Below are positions 45,621 through 54,662 of a stretch of DNA of 64,000 nucleotides, in pieces; position 1 is the first letter of the stretch; each line of letters begins with the position of its first letter. Source of the stretch: Desulfamplus sp. (GTDB taxonomy: Bacteria > Desulfobacterota > Desulfobacteria > Desulfobacterales > Desulfobacteraceae). The stretch covers positions 1 through 64,000 of the forward strand of contig JADGBE010000012.1 in the NCBI GenBank assembly GCA_015231615.1. The letters run 5' to 3'. The notes beneath the pieces were generated by a model that saw nothing but the letters and a program-made list of their open reading frames with translations, did no database searches and was not told the origin of the DNA. A program made the translations under genes and the position numbers.

Positions 45621-45649
45621 AGTAGAGACGTACGGCTGACGTCTCTACT
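45621..45649. repeat. GTAGAGACG-type inverted repeat
   Basis: Arms AGTAGAGACGT (45621-45631) and ACGTCTCTACT (45639-45649) are perfect complements around a 7-base centre. The outer arm is shared with the palindrome at 36694-36721 while the inner bases differ. It lies in the msrAB-iorB gap. Confidence 0.75.
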
Positions 45650-45706
45650 CGTAAATATTGATTATTTATATTTCCACGAATAGTATATATATTAAATATT
45701 ACAGTT

Positions 45707-46306
45707 TTAGAGAGCAACTCCTTGAGCCGCATCAAAGCCCAAATTAAACGCCTTGATATTCATATCAACAAAACCTTTTTTAGTTCTAAGAGTTATTGCC
45801 TCTTCAACTGTTTCACGGGTAAGTGGAAGAACATTAGATTGAACTAAAGCACCTACAAGAACAATATTGAGAGTCATTGGGTTTCCAGCTTCTTTAGCAA
45901 GTTTCATCGCATCAAATGCTACCAAAGATGGCGTTCTTTCACGGATAAGCGAAACAATGTTCTCAATTTCAGGATAAACCCCTCTTCCAATTGCAGCAGT
46001 AAAAGGCGGAACTGGCGATAGGCTTGTGATTACCTTTGTATTAACATTACACCTATTCATGGCACGAAGTGTCTCGGCTGGCTCAAAACCAACAAGCATA
46101 TCTGCCTCACCATCTGAAATAATGGAGCTTTGGGCATCACCAAATACAATAGCAGATTCAACAACACCTCCACGCTGTGCCATTCCATGAATTTCACTCA
46201 TACGAACAGACACGCCAGAGAGAAGAGCTGCCTCTCCAAGAACTTTTGAGGCTAATAAATTTCCCTGCCCACCAACAGCAACAATAATCAATCTTTTAGT
46301 ATCCAT
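45707..46306 (-). CDS. iorB: Indolepyruvate ferredoxin oxidoreductase, beta subunit
   Basis: 199-residue gamma-type domain subunit of the 2-oxoacid:ferredoxin oxidoreductase superfamily. IIVAVGGQGNLLASKVLGEA, SEIHGMAQRGGVVESAIVFG and the ADMLVGFEPAETLRAM stretch are the IorB signatures. With IorA it oxidises aryl pyruvates from aromatic amino acids to aryl-acetyl-CoA, reducing ferredoxin, in anaerobes. It follows iorA, with 163 bases of palindromes between them. Confidence 0.93.
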   Translation of the reverse strand: MDTKRLIIVAVGGQGNLLASKVLGEAALLSGVSVRMSEIHGMAQRGGVVESAIVFGDAQSSIISDGEADMLVGFEPAETLRAMNRCNVNTKVITSLSPVPPFTAAIGRGVYPEIENIVSLIRERTPSLVAFDAMKLAKEAGNPMTLNIVLVGALVQSNVLPLTRETVEEAITLRTKKGFVDMNIKAFNLGFDAAQGVAL

Positions 46307-46341
46307 ATTTTATAAAATCCTCTAAATTTGTAAATTTGCAA

Positions 46342-46454
46342 TTAGCCCCGAAATAAATTTCAGGGCTAAAATAAGAGAAGTCGGCTAAAGCCGACTATAA
46401 TAGTCCACTTTAGTGGACTATATTATAATTTAGCCGTGCGATTTATCGCTCGGC
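46342..46454. repeat. Cluster of four palindromes between iorA and iorB
   Basis: Four consecutive hairpins in 113 bases: 46342-46369 (13-base arms, one mismatch), 46379-46396 (AGTCGGCT/AGCCGACT, perfect), 46400-46421 (ATAGTCCACT/AGTGGACTAT, perfect), 46433-46454 (GCCGTGCGAT/ATCGCTCGGC, one mismatch). They lie within an operon and could stabilise or attenuate its transcript, or be stacked REP-like repeats. Confidence 0.85.
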
Positions 46455-46469
46455 TGCTAATAATCTGCA

Positions 46470-48422
46470 CTATTGCTTAAGTGGCAAGATAGCATTATCA
46501 GGACATATTTGGGCACAAACAGCACATCCAACACAGGTATCAGCGTCAATTTTAACTCGTCCATTTTCTATATAGAAAGATGGGCAGGCAATCTGATTTA
46601 TGCAATCTCTATGATCCACACATTTTGCTGTTATGTGAAATGGTCGAGGTTTTAAAATTTTGATGCTCTTTGCAAACAAGGTGCATGGTTCTTGAGATAT
46701 AATAACTGACACGCCTTTGAATGCAAGAGCCTCTTTAATTGCTTCAATGCTCTTTCTAACCTTAAACGGCTTAATAACAGTAATATGCTCAACGCCAATT
46801 GCCCGAACTAATTTCTCAATTGAGATGGGCTTATAGCCCTCAAAGTTCATCTGTGTCATATCAACACCAGGGTTTGGCTGATGCCCTGTCATTGCAGTAA
46901 TTCCATTATCAAGTATCACTAAGGTGAAATTGTGGTTGTTAAATACCGCATTTACAAGACCCGTGATTCCAGAGTGGAAAAACGTTGAATCTCCGATAAA
47001 AGATACAACTTTATGGTCAGTTGCCTTTGAAAATCCGCAAGATGTGCTAACAGACCCACCCATGCAAATTACAAAATCGCCCATTGAAAGAGGAGGAAGA
47101 AAGCCTAAGGTGTAACAGCCAATATCAGAGGGAAAAATAACGTCCATACCTTGTGAAGCCTTTTTAACCTCATAAAATGTTGCTCTGTGAGAACAGCCAG
47201 AGCATAAATTTGGTGGACGTTGTGGAATATCAGGTATTCCTTTTGTGTCAACGGGTTTAAGATGTGTGTAGGTATCTTCAATTCCAAAAAATGAGGCGAT
47301 TTTTCTACGCACCATAGCAGGATCAAACTCATAGAGCCTTGAGAATAGAGGCTCTTGTTCTGATGGAAGAAGACACCCTTCAGTTTGTTCGCTTGAAGAT
47401 GAGATACAAGGAGGAGCTACCTCTTCACCATTTTTGCCACTTATTGGAACAAAAATAGAAGCCTCCTGTGCAAAGGCTTTAACCGCCTCTTCCATAAAAG
47501 GTTCACCCTCTTCAATCACAAGAATTTTTTGGCAATCTTTTGCAAATGATTTAATCAAATTTGCTGGCATAGGGTTTGAAAAACCAATACGCAAAATTTT
47601 TGTTCTATCTTCAATACCCAAATCTTTTACAGCATCTGAGGCGTATAAATAACTTACTCCATTGCAAATTATCCCCAATTTGTTGGCATTGCAGGTTGAA
47701 CTGTTGGCACTAACAACAAAATTGTGGATTGAAGACTCTGACATCTCGGCAGCTTTTTTAAGGTTTGCGAGTAATTTTACATGGAGTTTTCGAGAGACTG
47801 CTGGCACAGTTACATAGCTCATTTGATCTTTTTTAAAAAATCCCTTTGTATTTCTTGTTTTTATTTCACCTGTTTTTACAAACGCACTTGAGTGGTTGAT
47901 TCGTGTTGTAGTTCTTAAAATTACAGGTTCTTGAAGTGCTTCTGACAACTCAAATGCGGCAATGGTCATCTCTTTAGCTTCGCTTACTGAAGATGGCTCA
48001 AGCATAGGAAGTCCTGCAAGTTTGGCATAATAACGGTTATCTTGCTCATTTTGGCTTGAAAACATTGAAGGGTCATCAGCAGTTAAAATAACCATGCCGC
48101 CTTTAACGCCAATGTATGCAAGTGTCATCAAAGGGTCGGCTGCCACATTTAGTCCAACGTGCTTCATTATACACATTGTTCTAAGCCCAGAGTTAGCAGC
48201 AGCAGCAGCTACCTCCATTGCAACTTTCTCATTTGTGCTATATTCAAAGTAGAGGTCAGTCTCTTTTGAAATCTGAAAAAGATTTAAAGATAACTCAGAA
48301 GATGGTGTTCCGGGATAGGTTGTAGCAAAGGCAACTCCTGCCTCAATAGCACCTCTTGCAATTGCCTCATTACCCAAAAGCATTATCTCTTCACCGATTT
48401 TATCGCTCAATAATTTGTGCAT
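46470..48422 (-). CDS. iorA: Indolepyruvate ferredoxin oxidoreductase, alpha subunit
   Basis: 650-residue catalytic subunit. The pyrimidine-type domain comes first (GNEAIARGAIEAGVAFATTY then PGTPSSEL), then a linker and the thiamine-diphosphate domain (PPNLCSGCSHRATFYEVKKA, DIGCYTLGF, SFIGDSTFFHSG, VILDNGITAMTGHQPNPG). The C-terminus has a cysteine set in DHRDCINQIACPSF and a complete 4Fe-4S motif CVGCAVCAQICP. All elements of active IorA are present. It is transcribed ahead of iorB. Confidence 0.95.
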   Translation of the reverse strand: MHKLLSDKIGEEIMLLGNEAIARGAIEAGVAFATTYPGTPSSELSLNLFQISKETDLYFEYSTNEKVAMEVAAAAANSGLRTMCIMKHVGLNVAADPLMTLAYIGVKGGMVILTADDPSMFSSQNEQDNRYYAKLAGLPMLEPSSVSEAKEMTIAAFELSEALQEPVILRTTTRINHSSAFVKTGEIKTRNTKGFFKKDQMSYVTVPAVSRKLHVKLLANLKKAAEMSESSIHNFVVSANSSTCNANKLGIICNGVSYLYASDAVKDLGIEDRTKILRIGFSNPMPANLIKSFAKDCQKILVIEEGEPFMEEAVKAFAQEASIFVPISGKNGEEVAPPCISSSSEQTEGCLLPSEQEPLFSRLYEFDPAMVRRKIASFFGIEDTYTHLKPVDTKGIPDIPQRPPNLCSGCSHRATFYEVKKASQGMDVIFPSDIGCYTLGFLPPLSMGDFVICMGGSVSTSCGFSKATDHKVVSFIGDSTFFHSGITGLVNAVFNNHNFTLVILDNGITAMTGHQPNPGVDMTQMNFEGYKPISIEKLVRAIGVEHITVIKPFKVRKSIEAIKEALAFKGVSVIISQEPCTLFAKSIKILKPRPFHITAKCVDHRDCINQIACPSFYIENGRVKIDADTCVGCAVCAQICPDNAILPLKQ

Positions 48423-48478
48423 ATCTCTTTATAATTCCCTATTTTTTTGTTTTTATTAATAACCACCATATTTACTGT

Positions 48479-49645
48479 TTATATTGATAAGATTGCTGGT
48501 TTAAGCGATAGATAATCAACTGTTCCAACGCCATTTGCTGAGGCTTGAATAAGGTGAGGTAAATCTTGATGGTTTTTTCCAAGAAGAGTTACCCCAAAGC
48601 TATCAACTGCAACTGGGTCAGTTCCAACAATCAATGTGTGCGTTGGCTTTAAATCAGATAGTGATCCGCCTGTTGGACCGTTAGTCATCATTGTATTTGT
48701 TCCATCAAGAACAACTAAAGTTGATTTTACCATTCTTGCAAGTTCAGTGATAATGGTATGAATATCTTGATGAAAAATATTTCTACGCCCCCCAAGTAAA
48801 CCATATCCATTTTTCAAAATCATTGATGCCCCGCTCCTGTGGTGATCTTTTATTGGGGCCATACTGATAAGTTTTGTTACTCCATCAAATGGAGTTTTAA
48901 GAACTGGCCACTCTTTTATAAGACGACCATTTTCCAGAGTAAGATTTTTGAAATACTCATCTCTTGGTAAAATGAGAGTCGCACCATTTTGTTTGGTTGC
49001 GGCCTCAATTCCTGTAAGAAGAAAACAGCTTGCAGGGTCATTGATAGGATTATCAGTTACTTTTACCTTTTTTGCCCCCGCGTTGTAGCAAATACGAATC
49101 ATTTTTGAGAGAAGGTCAGGGTGTGTTGTTGCAGATAAAATTGGTGATACTGCAAATGCGGCATTTACTTTTATTAAAACAACATCACCATCTTTAATAA
49201 ATTTATCTATTCCGCCAAGAGCTTTTAATGCAACCTCAAGCGTTTTAGTTCTATCCTCACCCCTTACAATGGCAAGTTTTCCTGCTTGCTCAGGAATTGA
49301 AAAATCAGGAATGGTCCACATATCACTACGTTGGGTTGAGTTTGAGTTATTATTACCTGAATCTGAATTAATAGATTTTAAAGAAGTTACATGATCTGCG
49401 TTAAGATTGATAGAGCTTGTAGAACTTACCCTTGGATCTGGATCGTGAAATAGATAACCAACAGCTCCTACAGATGTTACAGCTACTCCTGTACGAATAG
49501 ATCGAGATAAAAATTGCCTACGGTTTATGTCTATCTGATTTGAATTCTCATTACGGTTTATGTCCGTCTGATTTGCATTCTCATTTTTGCCTTGATCTGT
49601 TTTGCGTTGCTCTATTTTGCTTTGGTCGATTTTATCTCTTTTCAT
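48479..49645 (-). CDS. Tat-exported DUF362 protein
   Basis: 388 residues. The N-terminal 40 residues are hydrophilic with a duplicated NxTDINR/NQIDINR segment, followed by a twin-arginine signal NRRQFLSRS and a hydrophobic stretch (TGVAVTSVGAVGYLF), so export in folded form is likely. The rest is DUF362: GDVVLIKVNAAFAVSPILSA, KVTDNPINDP, and GTDPVAVDSFGVTLLG. No iron-sulfur cysteines are seen, unlike DUF362-ferredoxin fusions. Function unknown. It sits between iorA and a membrane-anchored DUF6599-like gene, probably one transcript. Confidence 0.82.
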   Translation of the reverse strand: MKRDKIDQSKIEQRKTDQGKNENANQTDINRNENSNQIDINRRQFLSRSIRTGVAVTSVGAVGYLFHDPDPRVSSTSSINLNADHVTSLKSINSDSGNNNSNSTQRSDMWTIPDFSIPEQAGKLAIVRGEDRTKTLEVALKALGGIDKFIKDGDVVLIKVNAAFAVSPILSATTHPDLLSKMIRICYNAGAKKVKVTDNPINDPASCFLLTGIEAATKQNGATLILPRDEYFKNLTLENGRLIKEWPVLKTPFDGVTKLISMAPIKDHHRSGASMILKNGYGLLGGRRNIFHQDIHTIITELARMVKSTLVVLDGTNTMMTNGPTGGSLSDLKPTHTLIVGTDPVAVDSFGVTLLGKNHQDLPHLIQASANGVGTVDYLSLKPAILSI

Positions 49646-49707
49646 CTTCTTCCACCAACCTTTGGGTCTTTACTTTTTATCTTCAACTCTCTTGCTATCC
49701 TCGCTCT

Positions 49708-51168
49708 TTAGTTTTTACCTTCAATTTTCTTGCTATCCTTGCTATTTAAAGCAATTTTGGCATAAAGCTGATTTGCAAGACTATTTGCTGTTTCTAAACT
49801 TTCTGTCTCTCTCACACCAGCAAGATATATTCCTGATGAAAATACAAACTCAAATGTATCCATAATTTCAACCCCATAGAAAATTCTTTCTATTTTGGAA
49901 TTGGTTAGCCCCTCTTTTGAATTAATTGGATTATTTTTTGAATCAATTGAATGATCCTTTAACTCAATTAGCTTACCTCCAAAGTTTACAAGAAACTTTG
50001 AATATTCTTGTGCAAGAGTTGCTGCCTCCTCAATAGAACTTCTCTTAGATATAAAGGCTGTAGCAGATATTTTGTTCAGTGTGTAGCTTGCAGTATAAAT
50101 ATTATCAAAGCCATCAAAGCCAAAAGCATCTGAAGTTATGAGCGTTATGCTTTCTTTATCAAGGATTAGAGAATTTTTATCAATGGTTAAGCTATCTTTC
50201 TCAAGGTTTAAATTTAAACTATCTTTATCAAGGTTTAACCGTAAACTATCTTTATCAAGGTTTAACCGTAAACTATCTTTATCTATTGCCTCTGTTGGAA
50301 AGAGATCAGGCACATCCATTTTTTTGGGTTCAAGATTTGGGTGATCGTTTATAAAAGCTTTTGCTAAATCGATCATCGATTTAGCGGCATCAGAAGAAGG
50401 AGATGATGCTATAATTTCGATATAAAAATGCCCATGAACAAAAAATAGTGCATTTTCTGTTTGATAGGAATATTGAGCTATTGAAGTTGAGGTTGAGTTT
50501 TCCCTTCTTTGACGGCTAAATACTGCAAAAGCGTTATCTGAAAGAGTCATATCATAAATAAAAACCTCAATCCACAAATCTGGATCAATGCTGGTTTTAG
50601 GAGAGATATTTGATAAATCCACAGTGTTATTTGAATCTAAAGATTGGGCAGCATTGCTAATTTCAAAAGAATTAGAGTAATTTTGATCGAAATCATTATC
50701 AGAATCAAGGTTTGGATCTATTTTAAAACGTTGACACTTTAGGCTCTTAAAACCAGCAGGCAAATATAGTTCTGCTTTGCCATTTATCTTATCTGAAAGA
50801 GTTGCGTTATCAAAAAATTCTGGAACTGACATAGGTTCAAATGGGGGAATAAGCTTTATTATAGAGTTTAATTTTTTATCTACTACATCAGAATTCAGTT
50901 TAGTTTCTGATAGATTGACTTGTGGCTTAGTTAGTAAATCATCTTGTAATGTTGTCATATCGACTTGAGGTGTAGGTGTAGCGGCAGGTGGCAAATCAAC
51001 TTGCTGGGTGGCGGATGGTAAAACAGGTTTTGAGTCAAAAATTTTTACTGCTGGATTAAACTCAAACTGTTGATTAAATATGGTTATTGCAATGACTATA
51101 AGAAGTCCGATAATGGTCATACTTATTATCGAGGATTTAATAGAGGATTTTGAATTTGGTTGAGACAT
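49708..51168 (-). CDS. Membrane-anchored DUF6599-like protein with internal repeats
   Basis: 486 residues. One N-terminal membrane anchor (about 14-34) leads to a long extracytoplasmic part. Two similar halves carry the pattern of DUF6599: a short LYLPAGFKSLKCQRF-like opening, then LWIEVFIYDMTLSDNAFAVF and FVHGHFYIEIIA; the second half is more diverged. Between them (about 295-335) tandem KDSLRLNLD repeats form an acidic linker. Function unknown. It is upstream of the DUF362 gene and may be its partner at the membrane. Confidence 0.65.
   Translation of the reverse strand: MSQPNSKSSIKSSIISMTIIGLLIVIAITIFNQQFEFNPAVKIFDSKPVLPSATQQVDLPPAATPTPQVDMTTLQDDLLTKPQVNLSETKLNSDVVDKKLNSIIKLIPPFEPMSVPEFFDNATLSDKINGKAELYLPAGFKSLKCQRFKIDPNLDSDNDFDQNYSNSFEISNAAQSLDSNNTVDLSNISPKTSIDPDLWIEVFIYDMTLSDNAFAVFSRQRRENSTSTSIAQYSYQTENALFFVHGHFYIEIIASSPSSDAAKSMIDLAKAFINDHPNLEPKKMDVPDLFPTEAIDKDSLRLNLDKDSLRLNLDKDSLNLNLEKDSLTIDKNSLILDKESITLITSDAFGFDGFDNIYTASYTLNKISATAFISKRSSIEEAATLAQEYSKFLVNFGGKLIELKDHSIDSKNNPINSKEGLTNSKIERIFYGVEIMDTFEFVFSSGIYLAGVRETESLETANSLANQLYAKIALNSKDSKKIEGKN
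50180..50285 (-). repeat. 27-bp tandem repeats encoding DSLRLNLDK
   Basis: At least three near-identical 27-base units, plus degenerate ones, inside the DUF6599-like gene, encoding nine-residue repeats (KDSLRLNLD, KDSLNLNLE, KDSLTI). Multiples of three keep the frame. Confidence 0.8.
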
Positions 51169-51257
51169 AAATCACTCCTATACGTTTTTCATTGTAAAAT
51201 ACTACCGATAAGTAGCAAATTTCACAACCTGCATAATTGTTTAAGCAATTATGGGAG

Positions 51258-51947
51258 TTATTCTTTCATGATTTTTACAATCCTGTTATCCATGCAAGAT
51301 CGCATAAAGATATTCATAGCCTTTTGATCGCCAGTTTTATAAAAATCCAACATCAAATTATTAAACTCTAATTGCCTTTTTGCAGAAAGATTTATAGCAG
51401 GGTAGCCACTATTTAATAAAAGTCCGTTCATAACAAAACGCCCCATTCGCTTGTTGACATCATAAAAGAATTGACATCTTGCCATTGTAAGAAATAGATG
51501 GATAGCTTGATCATATATATCGCTCATTTTAGATAGCTCATCAACCATTTTGCTAAATAGATCAGGTAGTAAAATCGAATTTGGTGGAATGTAATCCGTG
51601 CCTGATATAATAACTCCACCAGAGCGAAATTTACCCCAATCAAGAGACTCTTCTTTACCTGCTATATGGTGAAGTTTGCAAACTTGTTCAGAGGTGATTT
51701 TAAAATCATCTGTCTCAACCCATTTAAACAAAGTCCGCCATGAATTAGCTTGATTAATAGCAATTTGTTGATCGGTAAGTTTATGTCCACCTACAGTGAT
51801 TCCATCCAACAAAGTCTGAATTTCAGGCAGTGTAAAATTTATACCTTCTAAATTAACAGCATCGCATACAAACTCTGCTAATTGCCGTTTAGCAACCATT
51901 ATTGCTTTAGACTTATTTGGTTTCATTTTCCAATAGTTATCTTTCAT
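51258..51947 (-). CDS. Fic-family protein lacking the catalytic histidine
   Basis: 229 residues with the Fic fold: LEGINFTLPEIQTLLDG near the N-terminus, RSGGVIISGTDYIPPNS (the flap), and the Fic loop region at about 165-178 reading CQFFYDVNKRMGRF. The canonical motif H-x-F-x-x-[DG]-[AG]-N-[GK]-R has glutamine instead of histidine, while the N-K-R anion hole and distal R remain. It is therefore unlikely to AMPylate by the standard mechanism. It stands alone between rpmB and the DUF6599-like gene. Confidence 0.85.
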   Translation of the reverse strand: MKDNYWKMKPNKSKAIMVAKRQLAEFVCDAVNLEGINFTLPEIQTLLDGITVGGHKLTDQQIAINQANSWRTLFKWVETDDFKITSEQVCKLHHIAGKEESLDWGKFRSGGVIISGTDYIPPNSILLPDLFSKMVDELSKMSDIYDQAIHLFLTMARCQFFYDVNKRMGRFVMNGLLLNSGYPAINLSAKRQLEFNNLMLDFYKTGDQKAMNIFMRSCMDNRIVKIMKE

Positions 51948-52079
51948 AAGCTAATCCAAACAGAGTTTTAGGAGGGTTTTCAAGTTATTTATTAGAAAAA
52001 ATAATATATAGGATATCAAGGGTAGGAGTGATCAGCAGAGTAGAATTCTCTGCTGATTCAAATACGAAATCTATCAAAA

Positions 52080-52271
52080 TCAGGGAGCTTTAACTACATA
52101 GCCTGATTTAATACATTTTGTGCAAACATCAATTCTTTTGACCTGTCCGCTAACAAAAGCCCGAACTCTCTTGAGATTAGGGTTAAACCTACGCTTATTA
52201 ACATTGTGAGCATGGCTTATATTAGAGCCAACCATAGGTTTTTTGCCGCATATTTTACACTCTTTTGACAT
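52080..52271 (-). CDS. rpmB: Large ribosomal subunit protein bL28
   Basis: 63-residue L28: MSKECKICGKKPMVGSNISH, the RRFNPNLKRVRA core and a C-terminal CTKCIKSGYV; both cysteine pairs of the zinc-binding form are present. AAGGAG eleven bases ahead fixes the start at 52271 although the frame is open to 52301. Confidence 0.95.
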   Translation of the reverse strand: MSKECKICGKKPMVGSNISHAHNVNKRRFNPNLKRVRAFVSGQVKRIDVCTKCIKSGYVVKAP

Positions 52272-52392
52272 TTTTATTCTCCTTAAAAAAAATATTGCCA
52301 ACTATTTAAAACTCGGTTTTATATATCTTATCAGGTTTAATGTAAAGTATAATCATTGAGTTTTTGCTCTACAAAAGAACTAAAAGAATAAG

Positions 52393-53043
52393 TTAAATCC
52401 GATCTCTTAGCCTCGTTATGGTCTCTTTGTAATTAGCGGTTTTAAATATTGCAGAACCAGCCACAAAAGATGTTGCTCCAGCAGATGCAACTTTGGAAAT
52501 AGTCTCAAAACCTATACCTCCATCAATTTGAATTATAGCCTTTGAATTTTTCTCTTTTATCATTTTTGAAAGTGCTTTTATCTTTTCAATGCTTGAATCT
52601 ATGAATTGTTGCCCGCCAAATCCAGGATTTACACTCATAATCAGAACAAAATCAACATCATTTATCACCCACTCAATAGCACTCAATGGTGTTGCTGGAT
52701 TCAAGGCAACACCAGCTTTTATATTTAAAGATTTTATGAGCTGGATTGTTCTATGAAGATGGGTGCAGGCTTCAGCATGAACAGAGATAAGATCAGCCCC
52801 AGCATTTGCAAATTCTGGTATCATAAGATCAGGCTTCTCAATCATCAAATGAACGTCAAGAGTTAAAGAGGTTGCTTTTTTGCAAGCATCTACAATTATT
52901 GGACCATAAGAGATGTTAGGAACAAAGTGTCCGTCCATAACATCAATGTGTATCCAATCTGCCCCTGCTTTTTCCACATCATTTAGTTCCTGACCAAGTT
53001 TTGTGAAATCTGCTGACAATATTGATGGTGCAATTATACCCAT
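52393..53043 (-). CDS. rpe: Ribulose-phosphate 3-epimerase
   Basis: 216-residue TIM-barrel enzyme interconverting ribulose 5-phosphate and xylulose 5-phosphate. [35 protein letters not shown] with catalytic D, the [11 protein letters not shown] histidine, [13 protein letters not shown] and IQIDGGIG are all intact. It begins 32 bases after the rsmB stop, within the rpe-rsmB-fmt-def-ribF cluster. Confidence 0.95.
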   Translation of the reverse strand: MGIIAPSILSADFTKLGQELNDVEKAGADWIHIDVMDGHFVPNISYGPIIVDACKKATSLTLDVHLMIEKPDLMIPEFANAGADLISVHAEACTHLHRTIQLIKSLNIKAGVALNPATPLSAIEWVINDVDFVLIMSVNPGFGGQQFIDSSIEKIKALSKMIKEKNSKAIIQIDGGIGFETISKVASAGATSFVAGSAIFKTANYKETITRLRDRI

Positions 53044-53075
53044 TTTATCTATTCTCTCCTTTTTATCTTTCTCTT

Positions 53076-54461
53076 CTAACTAACATTTCGTTTCATAATT
53101 GCAGCAAAAAATCCGTCCATTTCAATATATTCGGGATATGTTTTAAAATAGCCATTATCTTCCACCATAGCACTATTAGAAAATTGTAATTGACTGCTTA
53201 AATAATAGCTCAAAGTTTGATTACCCACAAAACTATGCTTTTTAAAATCAGGTCTCTGTTTTAAAAAATTATCAACAACATCTTCATTTTCTCTTTTTTC
53301 GCAAGAGCAGACGGCATATAGCAAAATTCCACCATTTTTTACTAAATCTGCAACACTTAAAAGCATCTTCTCCTGCCTAATAGCAAGACGGGCTATATCT
53401 TTTTTATCACGCTTCCATTTTGTATCTGGATTACGCCTTAAAACACCCATACCAGAACATGGAGCATCAACAAGAACGCGATCAAAAAGGGGCTCATCTA
53501 TTTCACTTTTCGCAATATCTTTACAAAGTGTCTTTACAATACTAATACCAAGCCTATTCATCTCTTTTTCAAGACTTGCAAGTTTTTCAGAGTCAATATC
53601 ACAAGCAACGACCAACCCTCTGTTTTCCATAAGCTGTGCAATATGACCTGTTTTGCCTCCAAGACCAGCACAGGCATCAAGAACTCTCTCTCCTGAAAGA
53701 GGATTTAGCATTGAAGTTATAAGTTGGGCTGCCTCATCTTGAACCTGAAAATAGCCTTTTTTAAAAGGTTCGCTCTCATGTATTGGAGTTGATGGTTTTG
53801 TAAAGTTTATACCATGTATCGAATAGTTGGTTTTAGCAATATTATCAACACCAGATGAGTAAAGAGATATAAGGGTATCTCTATCTATTTTTAAGGTGTT
53901 TGTCCTTATTGTGATAGGCGGAATAGTGTTTATAGTATCACAAAGCCTCAATGTTTTATCAAAACCATATTCAGCTATCCATTTTCTGACAAGCCATAAA
54001 GGCATAGAATGTTTAATTGATATGTAGTTATCAGGATTTGACTTTGAATCTGGAAGAGAAACAGAAGAGAAATTTATAGAAGCCTTTCTAAGAACCGCAT
54101 TTACAAATCCAGCAACTCCTTGATGAGAGATTTTTTTCGCTAAATTTACAGCACTATTTACAGCCGCAGAAACAGGAATTTTGTCCATAAAAGCTATTTG
54201 AAATATGGCAATACGAAGTATGTAGATGATTTCGGTTTTTAGAGTTTCTAATTTTCTGTCTGAAAAAGGCTGAATAACCCAATCAAGATATGCCTGCCAC
54301 CTTAAAGTTCCATAAACAATTGCATTTGCAAGGGATCTGTCAAGTTTTGAAAGGGTGGCAAGTTGTGATGAAAATTGGTCAAGAATGGTATCAAGAGGTC
54401 TTCTTGTTTGACTATTTTCTGTCAAAATTAAAAGGGCTATGTAGCGGGGGTCATGTTCCAA
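53076..54461 (-). CDS. rsmB: 16S rRNA (cytosine(967)-C(5))-methyltransferase
   Basis: 461 residues. An N-terminal NusB-like RNA-binding domain (about 1-145) leads to the SAM methyltransferase domain: [19 protein letters not shown] (SAM binding), [18 protein letters not shown] (first catalytic-type Cys) and [15 protein letters not shown] (nucleophile Cys motif). Length and order match RsmB/Sun. It is commonly next to fmt and def, as here. The 201-base gap to fmt contains the GC-rich element. Confidence 0.94.
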   Translation of the reverse strand: MEHDPRYIALLILTENSQTRRPLDTILDQFSSQLATLSKLDRSLANAIVYGTLRWQAYLDWVIQPFSDRKLETLKTEIIYILRIAIFQIAFMDKIPVSAAVNSAVNLAKKISHQGVAGFVNAVLRKASINFSSVSLPDSKSNPDNYISIKHSMPLWLVRKWIAEYGFDKTLRLCDTINTIPPITIRTNTLKIDRDTLISLYSSGVDNIAKTNYSIHGINFTKPSTPIHESEPFKKGYFQVQDEAAQLITSMLNPLSGERVLDACAGLGGKTGHIAQLMENRGLVVACDIDSEKLASLEKEMNRLGISIVKTLCKDIAKSEIDEPLFDRVLVDAPCSGMGVLRRNPDTKWKRDKKDIARLAIRQEKMLLSVADLVKNGGILLYAVCSCEKRENEDVVDNFLKQRPDFKKHSFVGNQTLSYYLSSQLQFSNSAMVEDNGYFKTYPEYIEMDGFFAAIMKRNVS

Positions 54462-54550
54462 AATGGTTTAATCTCCATAAGTATTTCTACTTTATTAGGT
54501 TACCTATTTACATGTATTTTTAAAAGAATTGTGTGCAATCAATGCCTGAT

Positions 54551-54628
54551 AGCCCCACCCCGCCCTCCCCAAAGGGAGGGAGTTATATTATTCCCCTCTT
54601 CTAAGGAGAGGGGTTTAGGGGTGAGGCG
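54551..54628. mobile_element. Intergenic copy of the GC-rich double-hairpin element
   Basis: About 78 bases: AGCCCCACCCC opening, hairpin CCCTCCCC.../GGGAGGG, a TTATATTATT linker, hairpin CCCCTCTTCT.../GGAGAGGGG, and a closing GGGGTGAGGC. It matches the copy at 63609-63691 block for block and in the same + strand orientation, including the TATATTATT linker. It lies between rsmB and fmt without disturbing a gene. Confidence 0.8.
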
Positions 54629-54662
54629 AAGTAATATAACAAAGTAGAAGCATGGTGTTTAA

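Noticed and set aside
54453-54647. 64-residue ORF spanning the rsmB-fmt gap
   Set aside because: It merely reads through the GC-rich hairpin element; no ribosome-binding site.
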